Source of the DNA: Candidatus Heimdallarchaeota archaeon
GTDB lineage: Archaea; Asgardarchaeota; Heimdallarchaeia; JABLTI01
Assembly: GCA_019894765.1 (NCBI GenBank)
Contig: JAGXNT010000046.1
Coordinates: forward strand, 16,462 to 80,461
Direction: 5' to 3'
DNA length: 64,000 nt
Shown here: one piece after another, positions 26,227 through 34,755 of the stretch
Layout of the letters: every line of letters starts with the position of its first letter
Position numbering within the stretch: position 1 is the first letter of the stretch
The notes under the pieces: generated by a model
The model's input: the letters and a program-made list of their open reading frames with translations, nothing else
What the model was told of the DNA's origin: nothing
Databases searched by the model: none
Position numbers and translations under genes: made by a program

Positions 26227-27477
26227 TTACTTCTTCTTTTTGGGTTCTACAATCCATTTTTGTGAGCTTGTTTCTTGAGTTATATGCACGAAAAGATTCG
26301 ATTCTATATTCCTATTAACAATTACTCCTGTACCAATAGCTGAATTATTGCCAACAGTTACTCCAGGCATGAAAAAGACGTCAATAGCTGTTTTTACATA
26401 ATCACCCATAATAACTCCTATTTTTCTTCTTCCAGTTGAAGTTACTTTCCCATCTACTTCAGCTTTGACTGCTTTGTCATCTAATCTTAGATTGCCGGTT
26501 ATTGTACCTGCTCCAAAATTACAGTCTATACCTATGATGGAATCTCCGACATATGAAAGATGAGCAATATGTGTTCCATCAAAAACAATAGTGTTTTTTA
26601 ACTCACAACCATTCCCAATTCTTACTTTATCGCCCAAAGAGACTCCTTTTCTGAGGAAACAATTAGGACCAATATCACAATTTTTACCTATTGCTAATGG
26701 TCCTTCCAAATAACTTCCAGCTCTGATTCTTGTTCCTTTACCAATGGAAACTTTTCCGATGATTGTAGCTCCACTCTCAATGGTTCCATCTTTTCTCTCA
26801 TCAATATAATTAATTAGAACTTGATTTGCATCTAGAAGATTCCACAAATAGTTTATTCGCCAATATTCCATTTTTTCTTCTTCAAAAACCACTGTTTGTG
26901 TTAAACTTCTGGTTTGATTCCTTACTTCAGTAAAGATATCATTAACACACTTCGCTTTAAGAGCACATGAATCTAAGAACTGCTTATCAAAATAACCTAT
27001 ACCAAGACAATTTTTCTTTTCTTCATCATTTTCAACTAAAGCAATTTTTCCTGTTCCTTCAGCTTTTCCCAGAAACTGATCCAAGAATGTCGTACTAAAA
27101 ATAATGTTTCCATCTAACCAGATGGAATTCTTAGTTAGTAATCCTTTGTGTAAAATGTCTAGCAATTCTTTGGTTATACCATTGATAGGATCAAAATCAA
27201 CGATTGTGAAAGGACCGATCTCATTAATTGGTGCACTAACCTCTTGATAATCTCCGAGGGCCTTATACAATAATTTACGGTCGTTTTTATCAGCAAGTAA
27301 TATTACTTTTTCAACTCCGTAGTTTTTGCCAATTTCATAAAACCATTCCACAATGGTTTTTCCTGCTACTTGAAATAATGCAGCAGGACGATTTTCAATC
27401 AAAGGAAACAATTGACTGTTCTTTTCTTGAGAAACAAAAACTATCATTGAATGTTTATTTTTAGCCAAAGTAATCAA
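26227..27477 (-). CDS. GlmU-like nucleotidyltransferase/left-handed beta-helix protein
   Basis: The plan is that of archaeal bifunctional GlmU: an N-terminal nucleotidyltransferase fold (residues 1-220), then hexapeptide repeats (about 225-400), for example IGKVSIGKGTRI and VGDSIIGIDCNFGAGTITGN, the acetyl-CoA/GlcN-1-P side. However, the usual G-x-G-T-R-x-x-P loop is absent: the N-terminus reads VSQEKNSQLFPL before ENRPAALFQVAGKTIVEW. The uridylyl-transfer half may be inactive. It lies eight bases after glmM, so it probably makes or modifies GlcNAc-1-P. Start TTG 27477. ATG 27447 is an alternative. Confidence 0.82.
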   Translation of the reverse strand: MITLAKNKHSMIVFVSQEKNSQLFPLIENRPAALFQVAGKTIVEWFYEIGKNYGVEKVILLADKNDRKLLYKALGDYQEVSAPINEIGPFTIVDFDPINGITKELLDILHKGLLTKNSIWLDGNIIFSTTFLDQFLGKAEGTGKIALVENDEEKKNCLGIGYFDKQFLDSCALKAKCVNDIFTEVRNQTRSLTQTVVFEEEKMEYWRINYLWNLLDANQVLINYIDERKDGTIESGATIIGKVSIGKGTRIRAGSYLEGPLAIGKNCDIGPNCFLRKGVSLGDKVRIGNGCELKNTIVFDGTHIAHLSYVGDSIIGIDCNFGAGTITGNLRLDDKAVKAEVDGKVTSTGRRKIGVIMGDYVKTAIDVFFMPGVTVGNNSAIGTGVIVNRNIESNLFVHITQETSSQKWIVEPKKKK

Positions 27478-27485
27478 GCCAACCT

Positions 27486-28877
27486 TTATTTCTGAGCTTT
27501 ATTGATCTCATGTTCTACAAGTTTGGAATAATTTTCTAATCTTTCTACTGATTCTTTCTTAGTCATTGCTTGTGAAGTAACTCGGAAGTAGGGTTCTGTT
27601 CCGCTTGGACGAATAAGCACCCAGCTATCATCTTCAAAGTTAAGTCGTAATCCATCCATTTTAAGGATGTCCTTGAAATCATCTTCTGCAGATAATTTCT
27701 TATCAAGTGCTTTTAGAACCACTTGTTTCAGTTCATTTTCACAACTTATTTTCTTTCTATTAACTGGGAAATCTACAACTGAATCTACTAACTCGTAGAG
27801 AGGTCCTCTTTCCACTACCCATTCTAGAATTTTTAAACCAGTAAGAGGCCCATCAGGACATAAATGGTATTTAGGATGTATCCATGCACCACAAGGTTCG
27901 CCACCAAAGATTGCTTTTTCTTCAGCGACCATGTTTCCTATTGCTACGTCTCCTACTTTAGTTCGCTTCACTCTCCCACCCGCTTCAACAACTAATTTAT
28001 CTATTAGCATAGATGCATCAACGTGAGTAATAACAAGTCCTTTGCTAGAATTTTGCTCAACAATATATTTTGCATAAAGTGCAATCAATACATCTTGAGG
28101 TACATATCTACCTTTTTCATCAACAGCAACGCATCTATCTGCATCTCCATCATATGCTAAACCTATTGTTTTATTCTCATTTTTTTCTGCTTGTTTTTTC
28201 ACTGTAGCAATGAGTTGTGTAAGATTCTTTGCTTCTGGTTCTGAAGGTCTTGCCGAGAAAATTGGATCAAACATTCCATTTATTGAAACTAAATTGATTC
28301 CTAATTCTTTGTAGCTATTGTATACAACCTCACATCCTGCTCCTCCACCAGGATCAGCAATAACCGATTTGAAAACACTAAAGTCTATATTAGAAACTGC
28401 ATCGAGTAACATATTGTTATATAATTCTGAACCTAAGACTTCGTTGTCGGTACCAAATTTTTCCCAGGATAGAATAGGCAAATCATTTTTAGCAAATGCT
28501 TCTTCAATTTTAGACTCATCATTTGGCGATAAACCCATGCTTGTTTTATCAAAAACTTTTATTCCATTGTATTCTGCTGGATTATGTGAAGCTGTTAACA
28601 TAACTCCTGCACAAGCATTTGTTTTATGAGTGTGATATGCTAATGCTGGTGTCGGCATGATTCCTTTTCGTTCTATATTGCTACCACCAGATATAAGACC
28701 TGAACATATGGCATGCTCTAACATTGGACCACTAGATCGGGGATCTCGAGCAACAATCACATCAGATCCTGCATTGTTACAAATAGCTTTACTGATTGCT
28801 AATCCTACTTTAACGACAAAATTCGGTGGAAGATCAGAGACTTTTCGTCGAATACCTGATGTGCTGAAGAGCTTCAT
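27486..28877 (-). CDS. glmM: Phosphoglucosamine mutase / phosphohexomutase
   Basis: Interconverts glucosamine-6-P and -1-P (possibly also other hexose phosphates). The phospho-Ser loop TASHNP holds Ser97, the metal loop is AYDGDADRC, the sugar-binding loop GGEPCG and the phosphate-binding loop RPSGTEP. The 463 residues are normal. Directly upstream of the GlmU-like gene, so the pair serves amino-sugar nucleotide synthesis for glycosylation. The context favours GlmM over phosphomannomutase. Confidence 0.9.
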   Translation of the reverse strand: MKLFSTSGIRRKVSDLPPNFVVKVGLAISKAICNNAGSDVIVARDPRSSGPMLEHAICSGLISGGSNIERKGIMPTPALAYHTHKTNACAGVMLTASHNPAEYNGIKVFDKTSMGLSPNDESKIEEAFAKNDLPILSWEKFGTDNEVLGSELYNNMLLDAVSNIDFSVFKSVIADPGGGAGCEVVYNSYKELGINLVSINGMFDPIFSARPSEPEAKNLTQLIATVKKQAEKNENKTIGLAYDGDADRCVAVDEKGRYVPQDVLIALYAKYIVEQNSSKGLVITHVDASMLIDKLVVEAGGRVKRTKVGDVAIGNMVAEEKAIFGGEPCGAWIHPKYHLCPDGPLTGLKILEWVVERGPLYELVDSVVDFPVNRKKISCENELKQVVLKALDKKLSAEDDFKDILKMDGLRLNFEDDSWVLIRPSGTEPYFRVTSQAMTKKESVERLENYSKLVEHEINKAQK

Positions 28878-29002
28878 AATGTATCAATCCTAAATTATTG
28901 AATGAATAGTTCTATAGATGAAATCACAAGAAACAAGCAATTCAAAAATTTATCTAAGAAGATAATATTAGGCTAAAAAGAAGATAAAAAAAGAGGGGGT
29001 TT

Positions 29003-29022
29003 CCTCGCATTTTCATGCGAGG
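29003..29022 (-). terminator. Hairpin terminator after the winged-helix gene
   Basis: CCTCGCAT and ATGCGAGG form a perfect eight-base stem with a four-base loop. On the minus strand it is followed by AAACCCCCTC and a run of seven T (to 28986). It lies 55 bases after the winged-helix gene stop. Confidence 0.7.
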
Positions 29023-29076
29023 CAAATTATTAACCATCTTGAATCGTGAACAAAGTTATCAAGGTTGATCGAAATT

Positions 29077-29298
29077 TTAACCTGTTTCGACGAAGTATTT
29101 TGATGAACGCATATCAAGAAGGTAAGGTGCCTTTTTAACGAGGCCCTCTTTCGTTAAACGTTTTAATGCATATCTAACAGTTCTAGGTGCGAGATCGCAC
29201 TTTTGAATTAAATCCTTTGAAGTCAAAGGTCCTTGCTCAGATAAGAGTGTGTAAATCGCTCTTGCTGAAGGGGGTAATTGTTCTGCGACAGTCAGCAT
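29077..29298 (-). CDS. Small winged-helix DNA-binding regulator (MarR/ArsR-like)
   Basis: A 73-residue protein that is essentially one winged helix-turn-helix: ARAIYTLLSEQGPLTSKDLIQKC, the recognition helix APRTVRYALKRLTKEG, and the wing LVKKAPYLLDMRSSKYF. I place the start at ATG 29298 because GGAGATGA lies eight bases upstream. Its gene is bounded by a clear TATA box and a hairpin terminator, so it is a single-gene unit. Targets unknown. Confidence 0.85.
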   Translation of the reverse strand: MLTVAEQLPPSARAIYTLLSEQGPLTSKDLIQKCDLAPRTVRYALKRLTKEGLVKKAPYLLDMRSSKYFVETG

Positions 29299-29335
29299 AT
29301 TAATAGTCATCTCCAAGAAGAAAGAGCATTGATTG

Positions 29336-29345
29336 TTATATATAA
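29336..29345 (-). promoter_or_regulatory. TATA box of the winged-helix gene
   Basis: TTATATATAA lies about 26 bases upstream of a predicted transcription start near 29314, leaving a short leader that contains the ribosome site. Confidence 0.6.
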
Positions 29346-29741
29346 GACCTCTGAGTAATTCTTACCTAGCATCTAGTAAAGTACTTCCGTGTTCTAGTAA
29401 ATTCGTCCGCGTGATTTTTTTCGGGTTTTTGCCGCAATTCCGTTTTTTCTCGGAATTATTGCTTTTCTTGCTCTTCCTCTGTGTTTTCATCAGTTAAATA
29501 GCGAAAACCGATTGTTTAGCTATTTATTCTCGATTAAATATTCTCTATCTAACCAGATGATAATCGCTCTTGTTTTTGTGTTGGTATGTTTCGTATTTAA
29601 ATACCAATAATATGTGGAAGAGTTCTTTATAATAGGAGTGAAAATACGGAGTAATGTTAGGATATTTATATAGCGCCTCCGATATCTAATCTGAATATTC
29701 AAATATTTTATCATTATCACAAAATAAACAGGTAGTCAAAA
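29346..29741. other. Non-coding stretch with two inverted repeats
   Basis: No supported gene in about 400 bases. Two hairpins stand out: AATTCCG (29436-29442) with CGGAATT (29451-29457), and TAAATAGC (29495-29502) with GCTATTTA (29519-29526). The segment 29385-29530 is T/C-rich on the plus strand and could hold a small RNA. The remainder looks like promoter DNA for the membrane gene at 29742. Confidence 0.4.
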
Positions 29742-30224
29742 TTGACAGAGGAAAGTAGTTTACGAGATAGTATGGCGTTCAAAGAATATTCAACAGGTGA
29801 GCGATCCAAGATCAAACATCCTTGGGTCACAATAACGATATCAGGTATTCTTGTTGCTGGAGCAATGGTTCTAACAAATTGGCTAGGAACCGCTTTACAC
29901 GGCAATCCATATTCGTTCAACTTTATTTTGGCTTTATATGGGATTCCTGCGGGTTTTGCTTGTGCTTGGAGAAATAAAACACTAAGTGCTATCACTTCTT
30001 TAAGATATTCAACTTTTAGTGCGTTGATTGCTACAGCGAGTTATTTCTTAATTACTTTAATAGCATTATTTGCATCACCATTAAGTGCTATAGGAATGAT
30101 AAGTAGTATTGGCCAATTAGCAATTGCTAGCGCTGTTATAGCTGTATTTTTTATCTGTGTTACATTTGCTAGTGGAGCAATGATAGGAACTATTGTTCTA
30201 GGTGTTCGAGATAGTAAAAGCTGA
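29742..30224 (+). CDS. Small membrane protein, four helices
   Basis: A 160-residue protein with an N-terminal polar segment (about 28 residues) and hydrophobic helices at about 29-47, 58-76, 92-113 and 123-152. The TTG start is preceded by AGGT. First of three consecutive small membrane protein genes on this strand. No family recognised. Confidence 0.6.
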   Translation: MTEESSLRDSMAFKEYSTGERSKIKHPWVTITISGILVAGAMVLTNWLGTALHGNPYSFNFILALYGIPAGFACAWRNKTLSAITSLRYSTFSALIATASYFLITLIALFASPLSAIGMISSIGQLAIASAVIAVFFICVTFASGAMIGTIVLGVRDSKS

Positions 30225-30337
30225 GTCACTTTTACAAAAAGACTTTCCAGTAAATATGAGCGATAAAATTAAGTACTATGTAATTTATTTGATTTTAGAA
30301 TTATTAATTTCTTACATTATTATTTGGATGTGAACAA

Positions 30338-30724
30338 ATGACTCCAAAGAAGAGAAAGACATCTCAAACTCGTAGAAGACATGGTACTTGGTTCGTTGTC
30401 GGACAAGTTCTGATTATTCTAGGTGCTGCTTTAATTATCGCGGCAGGAATTATAGATGCAGTTTATGGATTTCAAGATAATGATTATTGGTCATCATACA
30501 CCTTTGGTCTCCTACATCCTATCGTAGGTCTAGTAATCGCAATTATTGTTGCTATAGTAATCTTGTGGCTTGCTATTGATAAACGGGCATATTATGGATT
30601 AAATCTCTATCTTTATGCTGTAATTATTATTATCCTCGCTTGTCTTGCTGGTAACGTCGGAGCATTGGTTTGTATAATCGGTGCGCTAGTGATAATTTTC
30701 TATCGAATATCTCGTAGCCCATAA
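30338..30724 (+). CDS. Small membrane protein, four helices
   Basis: A 128-residue protein. A basic N-terminus (TPKKRKTSQTRRRHG) points inside, then helices lie at about 18-40, 56-78, 84-100 and 103-122. Its stop is 16 bases before the next membrane gene and it is probably co-transcribed with it. Function unknown. Confidence 0.6.
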   Translation: MTPKKRKTSQTRRRHGTWFVVGQVLIILGAALIIAAGIIDAVYGFQDNDYWSSYTFGLLHPIVGLVIAIIVAIVILWLAIDKRAYYGLNLYLYAVIIIILACLAGNVGALVCIIGALVIIFYRISRSP

Positions 30725-30740
30725 AGAAAGGATGAGTTAG

Positions 30741-31280
30741 ATGCCTTCAAAGAAATCTAAGAAGAAACGAAAGCTAAGTACTGGTTTAAAAGAAAATATT
30801 GATACTATTGTAGATGATTTGTCAATTATAATTGGTCGAAAAGGTTGGCCGAAGGAAGAAGCTGGTAATGCACTTAGTGATGCTTTCAAAAATGTGGATG
30901 CATACATTGCTGCAATTTCTTTATCCGTTCCTGAAGTTGACTCCTTATGGTGTGATACAGGAGCAAGAGATGGCTTTCTAAAAATCAAACGTAATAGAAA
31001 AAGAGTAATTCGTTTTCTTATTGTTATAGCAGTAATTGTATCTTTGATTGTCCTTGCAAGTGCAGTTGCAGCTATTGTTTTGATCTCCGAATGGTATAGA
31101 TGGCTTATTCTTGGAGGTGCTGCCTTAGTTTTGTTTGTTGGTTCATCAAGTTTGCCAAAATATGTAATGGGTCCTTATATTATGAAAAGAGATGCACAAA
31201 TTCCAGAGAAATTCAAAAAGGAATGTGATTTGATAAATAAATTTCTCAAAGATCTTATACATCTCAGGAGAAAATCATAA
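30741..31280 (+). CDS. Membrane protein with cytosolic N-terminal domain
   Basis: A 179-residue protein. The first 85 residues are soluble and include a very basic start (PSKKSKKKRK). Two helices lie at about 90-113 and 118-136, then a charged helical tail. GGATGA precedes the ATG by five bases. It shares the Lys-rich start with the gene before it (TPKKRK). Function unknown. Confidence 0.6.
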   Translation: MPSKKSKKKRKLSTGLKENIDTIVDDLSIIIGRKGWPKEEAGNALSDAFKNVDAYIAAISLSVPEVDSLWCDTGARDGFLKIKRNRKRVIRFLIVIAVIVSLIVLASAVAAIVLISEWYRWLILGGAALVLFVGSSSLPKYVMGPYIMKRDAQIPEKFKKECDLINKFLKDLIHLRRKS

Positions 31281-31409
31281 GTATCTCCTAATACTCTTTT
31301 TTTTTCTAATTTCTTGCTCATATAGAAAGTTTTTTTCGATTGTATGACAAAGTTATCATAGAACAAACAATTATAGTGAAATGAGCTGTCACGTGAGGTA
31401 TAAATTTAG

Positions 31410-32654
31410 ATGGTTTCTGTAGGCGTAATTAGAGTCAAATGTGATGCATGCAAAGAAATCATTAAAGGAAAATATATTCACTTTTCAGACGGATCAATAT
31501 TTTGCAATGAATGTTTTCATTATCTCCCAAAATGCATTAGCTGTAAGAAACCCATCATAGGTGGTGAGGATAGCTCTATTGATGGTTTTTGTTCCATCTG
31601 CTACAATCGAGCACCTAAATGTGATATTTGTGAAAAAGCAATCATTGGTAGTTACACTAGATTTGCTGATAAATCAATTTCATGTGACGACTGTATGAAA
31701 AAATATGTAAAATGTGATCGTTGTGGAAAACCTGTTGTAAGATATACAAAAATTCGTGGAAATATTCTTTGTAGACATTGTTTAACACATGCAACTCGAT
31801 GCAATGTTTGTAGTAATCCAATAATTGGGACATACTGGATTTTTGACAAGAATTATGTTTGTGATTATTGCTACAAAATTTATGAACGATGTAATATGTG
31901 CGGTATGCCTAGTCAGTTTCTATTTACTGTTCATGATAAGAAACTATGTTATACTTGTCAAGAAAAGGCTAAACGGTGTTCAGCGTGTGGATTACCTATT
32001 GTGGGTCGGTATTACTCCTATAAAACTAAGGAAGGAATATTTTGTGAACACTGTGAGCATTTAGCACCACATTGTGATTCTTGTGGTCGACCTTTAGGAA
32101 TTCAATATGTAGATATTTCTGATGGAAGAAAAATCTGTTTTGAATGCCAACGTAGTGCGGTAATTACAGAAGAACAGTTGAGAGAACTAATAAAAACCGC
32201 TAATGAAGGAATAAGCAGTCTTGGATTGAAGATAGTCAATAATATAAACTATAGACTCATATCCAGAAATCTTCTAGATAAACGAATAAAAGAATCAGGT
32301 GCAGATATTGCTGCCGGTAAGAATCTTGGATTATTTCAAAGAAAAGATGAGAAAATGAATATCTATTTACAAACACATTTACCAATTCAATTAGCCTTAG
32401 GAACAATTTGTCACGAAATAGCCCATGCATGGTTATCTGAGAATGTCATAAATAAAACTCAACCGCTTCATCTTAGAGAAGGATTTTGTGAATGGGTTTC
32501 GTACAAGATATTACAGAAATTTGGTTATCATGGTCAAGCTGAATTAATACTTTCAAGAGATGATATATACGGACTAGGATTTCAGAAATTCTTAGATTAT
32601 GAAAAGAAAAATGGTATTAAAGCCCTTTTAGATTGGGCGAAAATTGCTCGTTAA
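31410..32654 (+). CDS. Multi-zinc-module (LIM-like) protein with DA1-type zinc peptidase domain
   Basis: Residues 1-250 contain sixteen CxxC pairs spaced alternately about 10 and 20 residues apart (C11/14, C32/35, C42/45 and so on to C243/246), giving eight repeats with the pattern C-x2-C, IxG, a hydrophobic strand with Asp, C-x2-C. The C-terminal 150 residues have the metallopeptidase motif HEIAHAW (H335, E336, H339) with downstream Glu357 in REGFCEW. This matches the DA1-like peptidase family, which in plants pairs LIM domains with the same catalytic domain and is activated by ubiquitin. No membrane segment, so cytosolic. GAGGT precedes the ATG. The substrate is unknown. Confidence 0.85.
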   Translation: MVSVGVIRVKCDACKEIIKGKYIHFSDGSIFCNECFHYLPKCISCKKPIIGGEDSSIDGFCSICYNRAPKCDICEKAIIGSYTRFADKSISCDDCMKKYVKCDRCGKPVVRYTKIRGNILCRHCLTHATRCNVCSNPIIGTYWIFDKNYVCDYCYKIYERCNMCGMPSQFLFTVHDKKLCYTCQEKAKRCSACGLPIVGRYYSYKTKEGIFCEHCEHLAPHCDSCGRPLGIQYVDISDGRKICFECQRSAVITEEQLRELIKTANEGISSLGLKIVNNINYRLISRNLLDKRIKESGADIAAGKNLGLFQRKDEKMNIYLQTHLPIQLALGTICHEIAHAWLSENVINKTQPLHLREGFCEWVSYKILQKFGYHGQAELILSRDDIYGLGFQKFLDYEKKNGIKALLDWAKIAR

Positions 32655-32676
32655 TCTTGTGAATTAGAGAATCTAT

Positions 32677-33054
32677 TTATTCGTAACGCCCATCTTCTAT
32701 GACTTCACCAAAGGGTTCTTTGTCTTTAATTACATAAAGAAATACTTTATAGCCTAATTCCTCGATAAAAATTGTCTCTCGAGTATAAAGATCTGGAACT
32801 CCTTCTAATCTGTCAATTTTTTCTAAAATTTTGTGCTGGACTTCAAAAACTTCAATATGAATTTTATTTGATTTGTCAGTGGGAAAAAGAAGAGGAAACC
32901 CACCATCTGAATGCATTTGATAAGGTAGTTCCACTAATCCTCGAAAAATCGGTTTCTTTGGATTTAGGTAGTAAAAATAATTGGGAAAATTCTCTTTTAG
33001 TGTGCCATATACTGCGAGAAGAAAAATCTCCTCTTCATTCTCTAAATCTTTCAT
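32677..33054 (-). CDS. Gamma-glutamylcyclotransferase-like (GGCT/AIG2) protein
   Basis: A 125-residue protein of the GGCT fold. The substrate-binding VYGTLK is at the start of the domain, and KIDRLEGVPDLYTRE near residue 80 is the other signature. Members cleave gamma-glutamyl peptides or amines. The catalytic Glu is most likely that of RLEG. GGAG lies eight bases before the ATG. Real substrate unknown. Confidence 0.8.
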   Translation of the reverse strand: MKDLENEEEIFLLAVYGTLKENFPNYFYYLNPKKPIFRGLVELPYQMHSDGGFPLLFPTDKSNKIHIEVFEVQHKILEKIDRLEGVPDLYTRETIFIEELGYKVFLYVIKDKEPFGEVIEDGRYE

Positions 33055-33106
33055 CGAAATATCTCCATTGATTTTAACAAGACACTGTAAGGAGCTTTCA
33101 TGTAAT

Positions 33107-34621
33107 TTATGCCCCGATTTTTCTATCGAAAAACCGCTGTACTTTCACTTGTGAAAATCTATTATTCAGTTGTTCTCGAATATATGCACGAATCATTCCT
33201 ATAAAACCTATAGTGATTGCTACCATAAAGAGATAAAAAGGAACCGTCCAACGAGACATTACTAATAACCAAATATTAAATCCGAAAAATAATACACTTG
33301 CTGTTAGCATGCCGATTGGTAAGTACTTCTTATTTGAAGTGAAATTTGTTAATGCTCCAAGTAAAGCAATCAATATCATAGGGACGTAATAAGCAGTATA
33401 GAATTTGTAAACACCTCGAGGCATGAATATATGCGTGAAAATTGTATAAGCTGCAATCCACTCGAAAAATTCTACTCCATCAAGTTTAGAATTATATGAT
33501 CTCCAAAACATAAAAACAGCAATAACACTTGCGCTGAGAATCATCCAAAGCATGGAATAATTGCCAAATGATGCAAAAGCTAACAAAGGACCTCCTAATC
33601 CCATCTGTTCCAGTGATTTTGCGAATGAAACACAATCATTCGAAGCTGGAGAAACAGGGTCAAATCTTAACTCAATTGGTCTCCCAGGGAAAAGCATATG
33701 TCTGCCATATTGGTAAGGAGAAATGAATATCCAAGGAACGGACAATAGTAAAATTACCCCCACAAATAAAGCAGCATTCATTATACTCTCAACGATAGCT
33801 TCCCTCACAGATTTATTCCTGACCTTCTCACCAAGCATTACCATAAATAAAGGGTAAGTAAAGAACAGCGCATTCTGTTTCGTCATTGTAGCAATTGCTA
33901 ACCAGAAAAACGCTTGCCACCATTTCTTTTTCACAGCAAAATAAAAAGCAATAATCGTTATAAATGTCACTGGACCGGGATTTAGCCAATACACCCCATC
34001 ATAAATGATATTTATTGGTGCTAATGCCATGAGTAATCCACCAAAAATGGCAATACCACGTGCATGTTTGTTTTTAATGATATTTTTGAGGATTAAATAT
34101 ACAACACCTGCACACGCAGCATCAGTGAAAACCATGGGAAAAGCCATCCAGAAATTGCTCATACCAGGTCTCCAAGTTAAAACTAGAAAATACAGAAAAA
34201 CAGGTGGATAGGAGTAGAAATCTAAAACATTTGCTGGTTCTATCCATCTATAGGGATACCAACTATCAGTATACCATGCAGTTATCCAAGAGTGGTAATA
34301 ATAGCCAAAGTCTGCAAACCCTCTGAAATCTATGTTATTTATCCCAAAAGGGAGACTATAATTCCAAACATTAAAACCTGATCCGTATCCAAAATTGTCT
34401 CGTAATTCGTATGCTAGTAAAACTCTGACAAACAATGCAATAGAGACTAACATGAAAATAATTATAACATCTAAACCAATTTCGCCCCAATTCTCTTCCT
34501 TGATACGATTGCTTATTCCATCAATAAATTTTTGACTGAAAGTTCTAAAGTGATGTGTTAAACGTGATGTGGACTCTTTTTCTGTGACAGTTTCATAATT
34601 TTCCGTTTTTCTAACTGACAT
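33107..34621 (-). CDS. GT-C type membrane glycosyltransferase, about 11-12 helices
   Basis: A 504-residue multi-pass protein with a cytosolic N-terminus (about 50 residues) and around eleven hydrophobic helices. An aromatic-rich external loop after the first helix (DNFGYGSGFNVW, then FYSYPPVFLY) is like lipid-linked-sugar mannosyl/glycosyltransferases of the GT-C class. MTKQNALFF near residue 250 resembles the MTKxx segment of that family. The exact donor and acceptor are unknown. Probably part of protein or lipid glycosylation. Confidence 0.7.
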   Translation of the reverse strand: MSVRKTENYETVTEKESTSRLTHHFRTFSQKFIDGISNRIKEENWGEIGLDVIIIFMLVSIALFVRVLLAYELRDNFGYGSGFNVWNYSLPFGINNIDFRGFADFGYYYHSWITAWYTDSWYPYRWIEPANVLDFYSYPPVFLYFLVLTWRPGMSNFWMAFPMVFTDAACAGVVYLILKNIIKNKHARGIAIFGGLLMALAPINIIYDGVYWLNPGPVTFITIIAFYFAVKKKWWQAFFWLAIATMTKQNALFFTYPLFMVMLGEKVRNKSVREAIVESIMNAALFVGVILLLSVPWIFISPYQYGRHMLFPGRPIELRFDPVSPASNDCVSFAKSLEQMGLGGPLLAFASFGNYSMLWMILSASVIAVFMFWRSYNSKLDGVEFFEWIAAYTIFTHIFMPRGVYKFYTAYYVPMILIALLGALTNFTSNKKYLPIGMLTASVLFFGFNIWLLVMSRWTVPFYLFMVAITIGFIGMIRAYIREQLNNRFSQVKVQRFFDRKIGA

Positions 34622-34755
34622 ATTAAGTAATCCTTAATTTTATAACTCCTTTACAACTACTTTAACTATTAACTTTTTTACATTGCACAGAAAATATTCT
34701 GTAATACTTTATTAATCGTGGAAATATTTTTGAACAAAAGTTTAAAGTAGGATTA

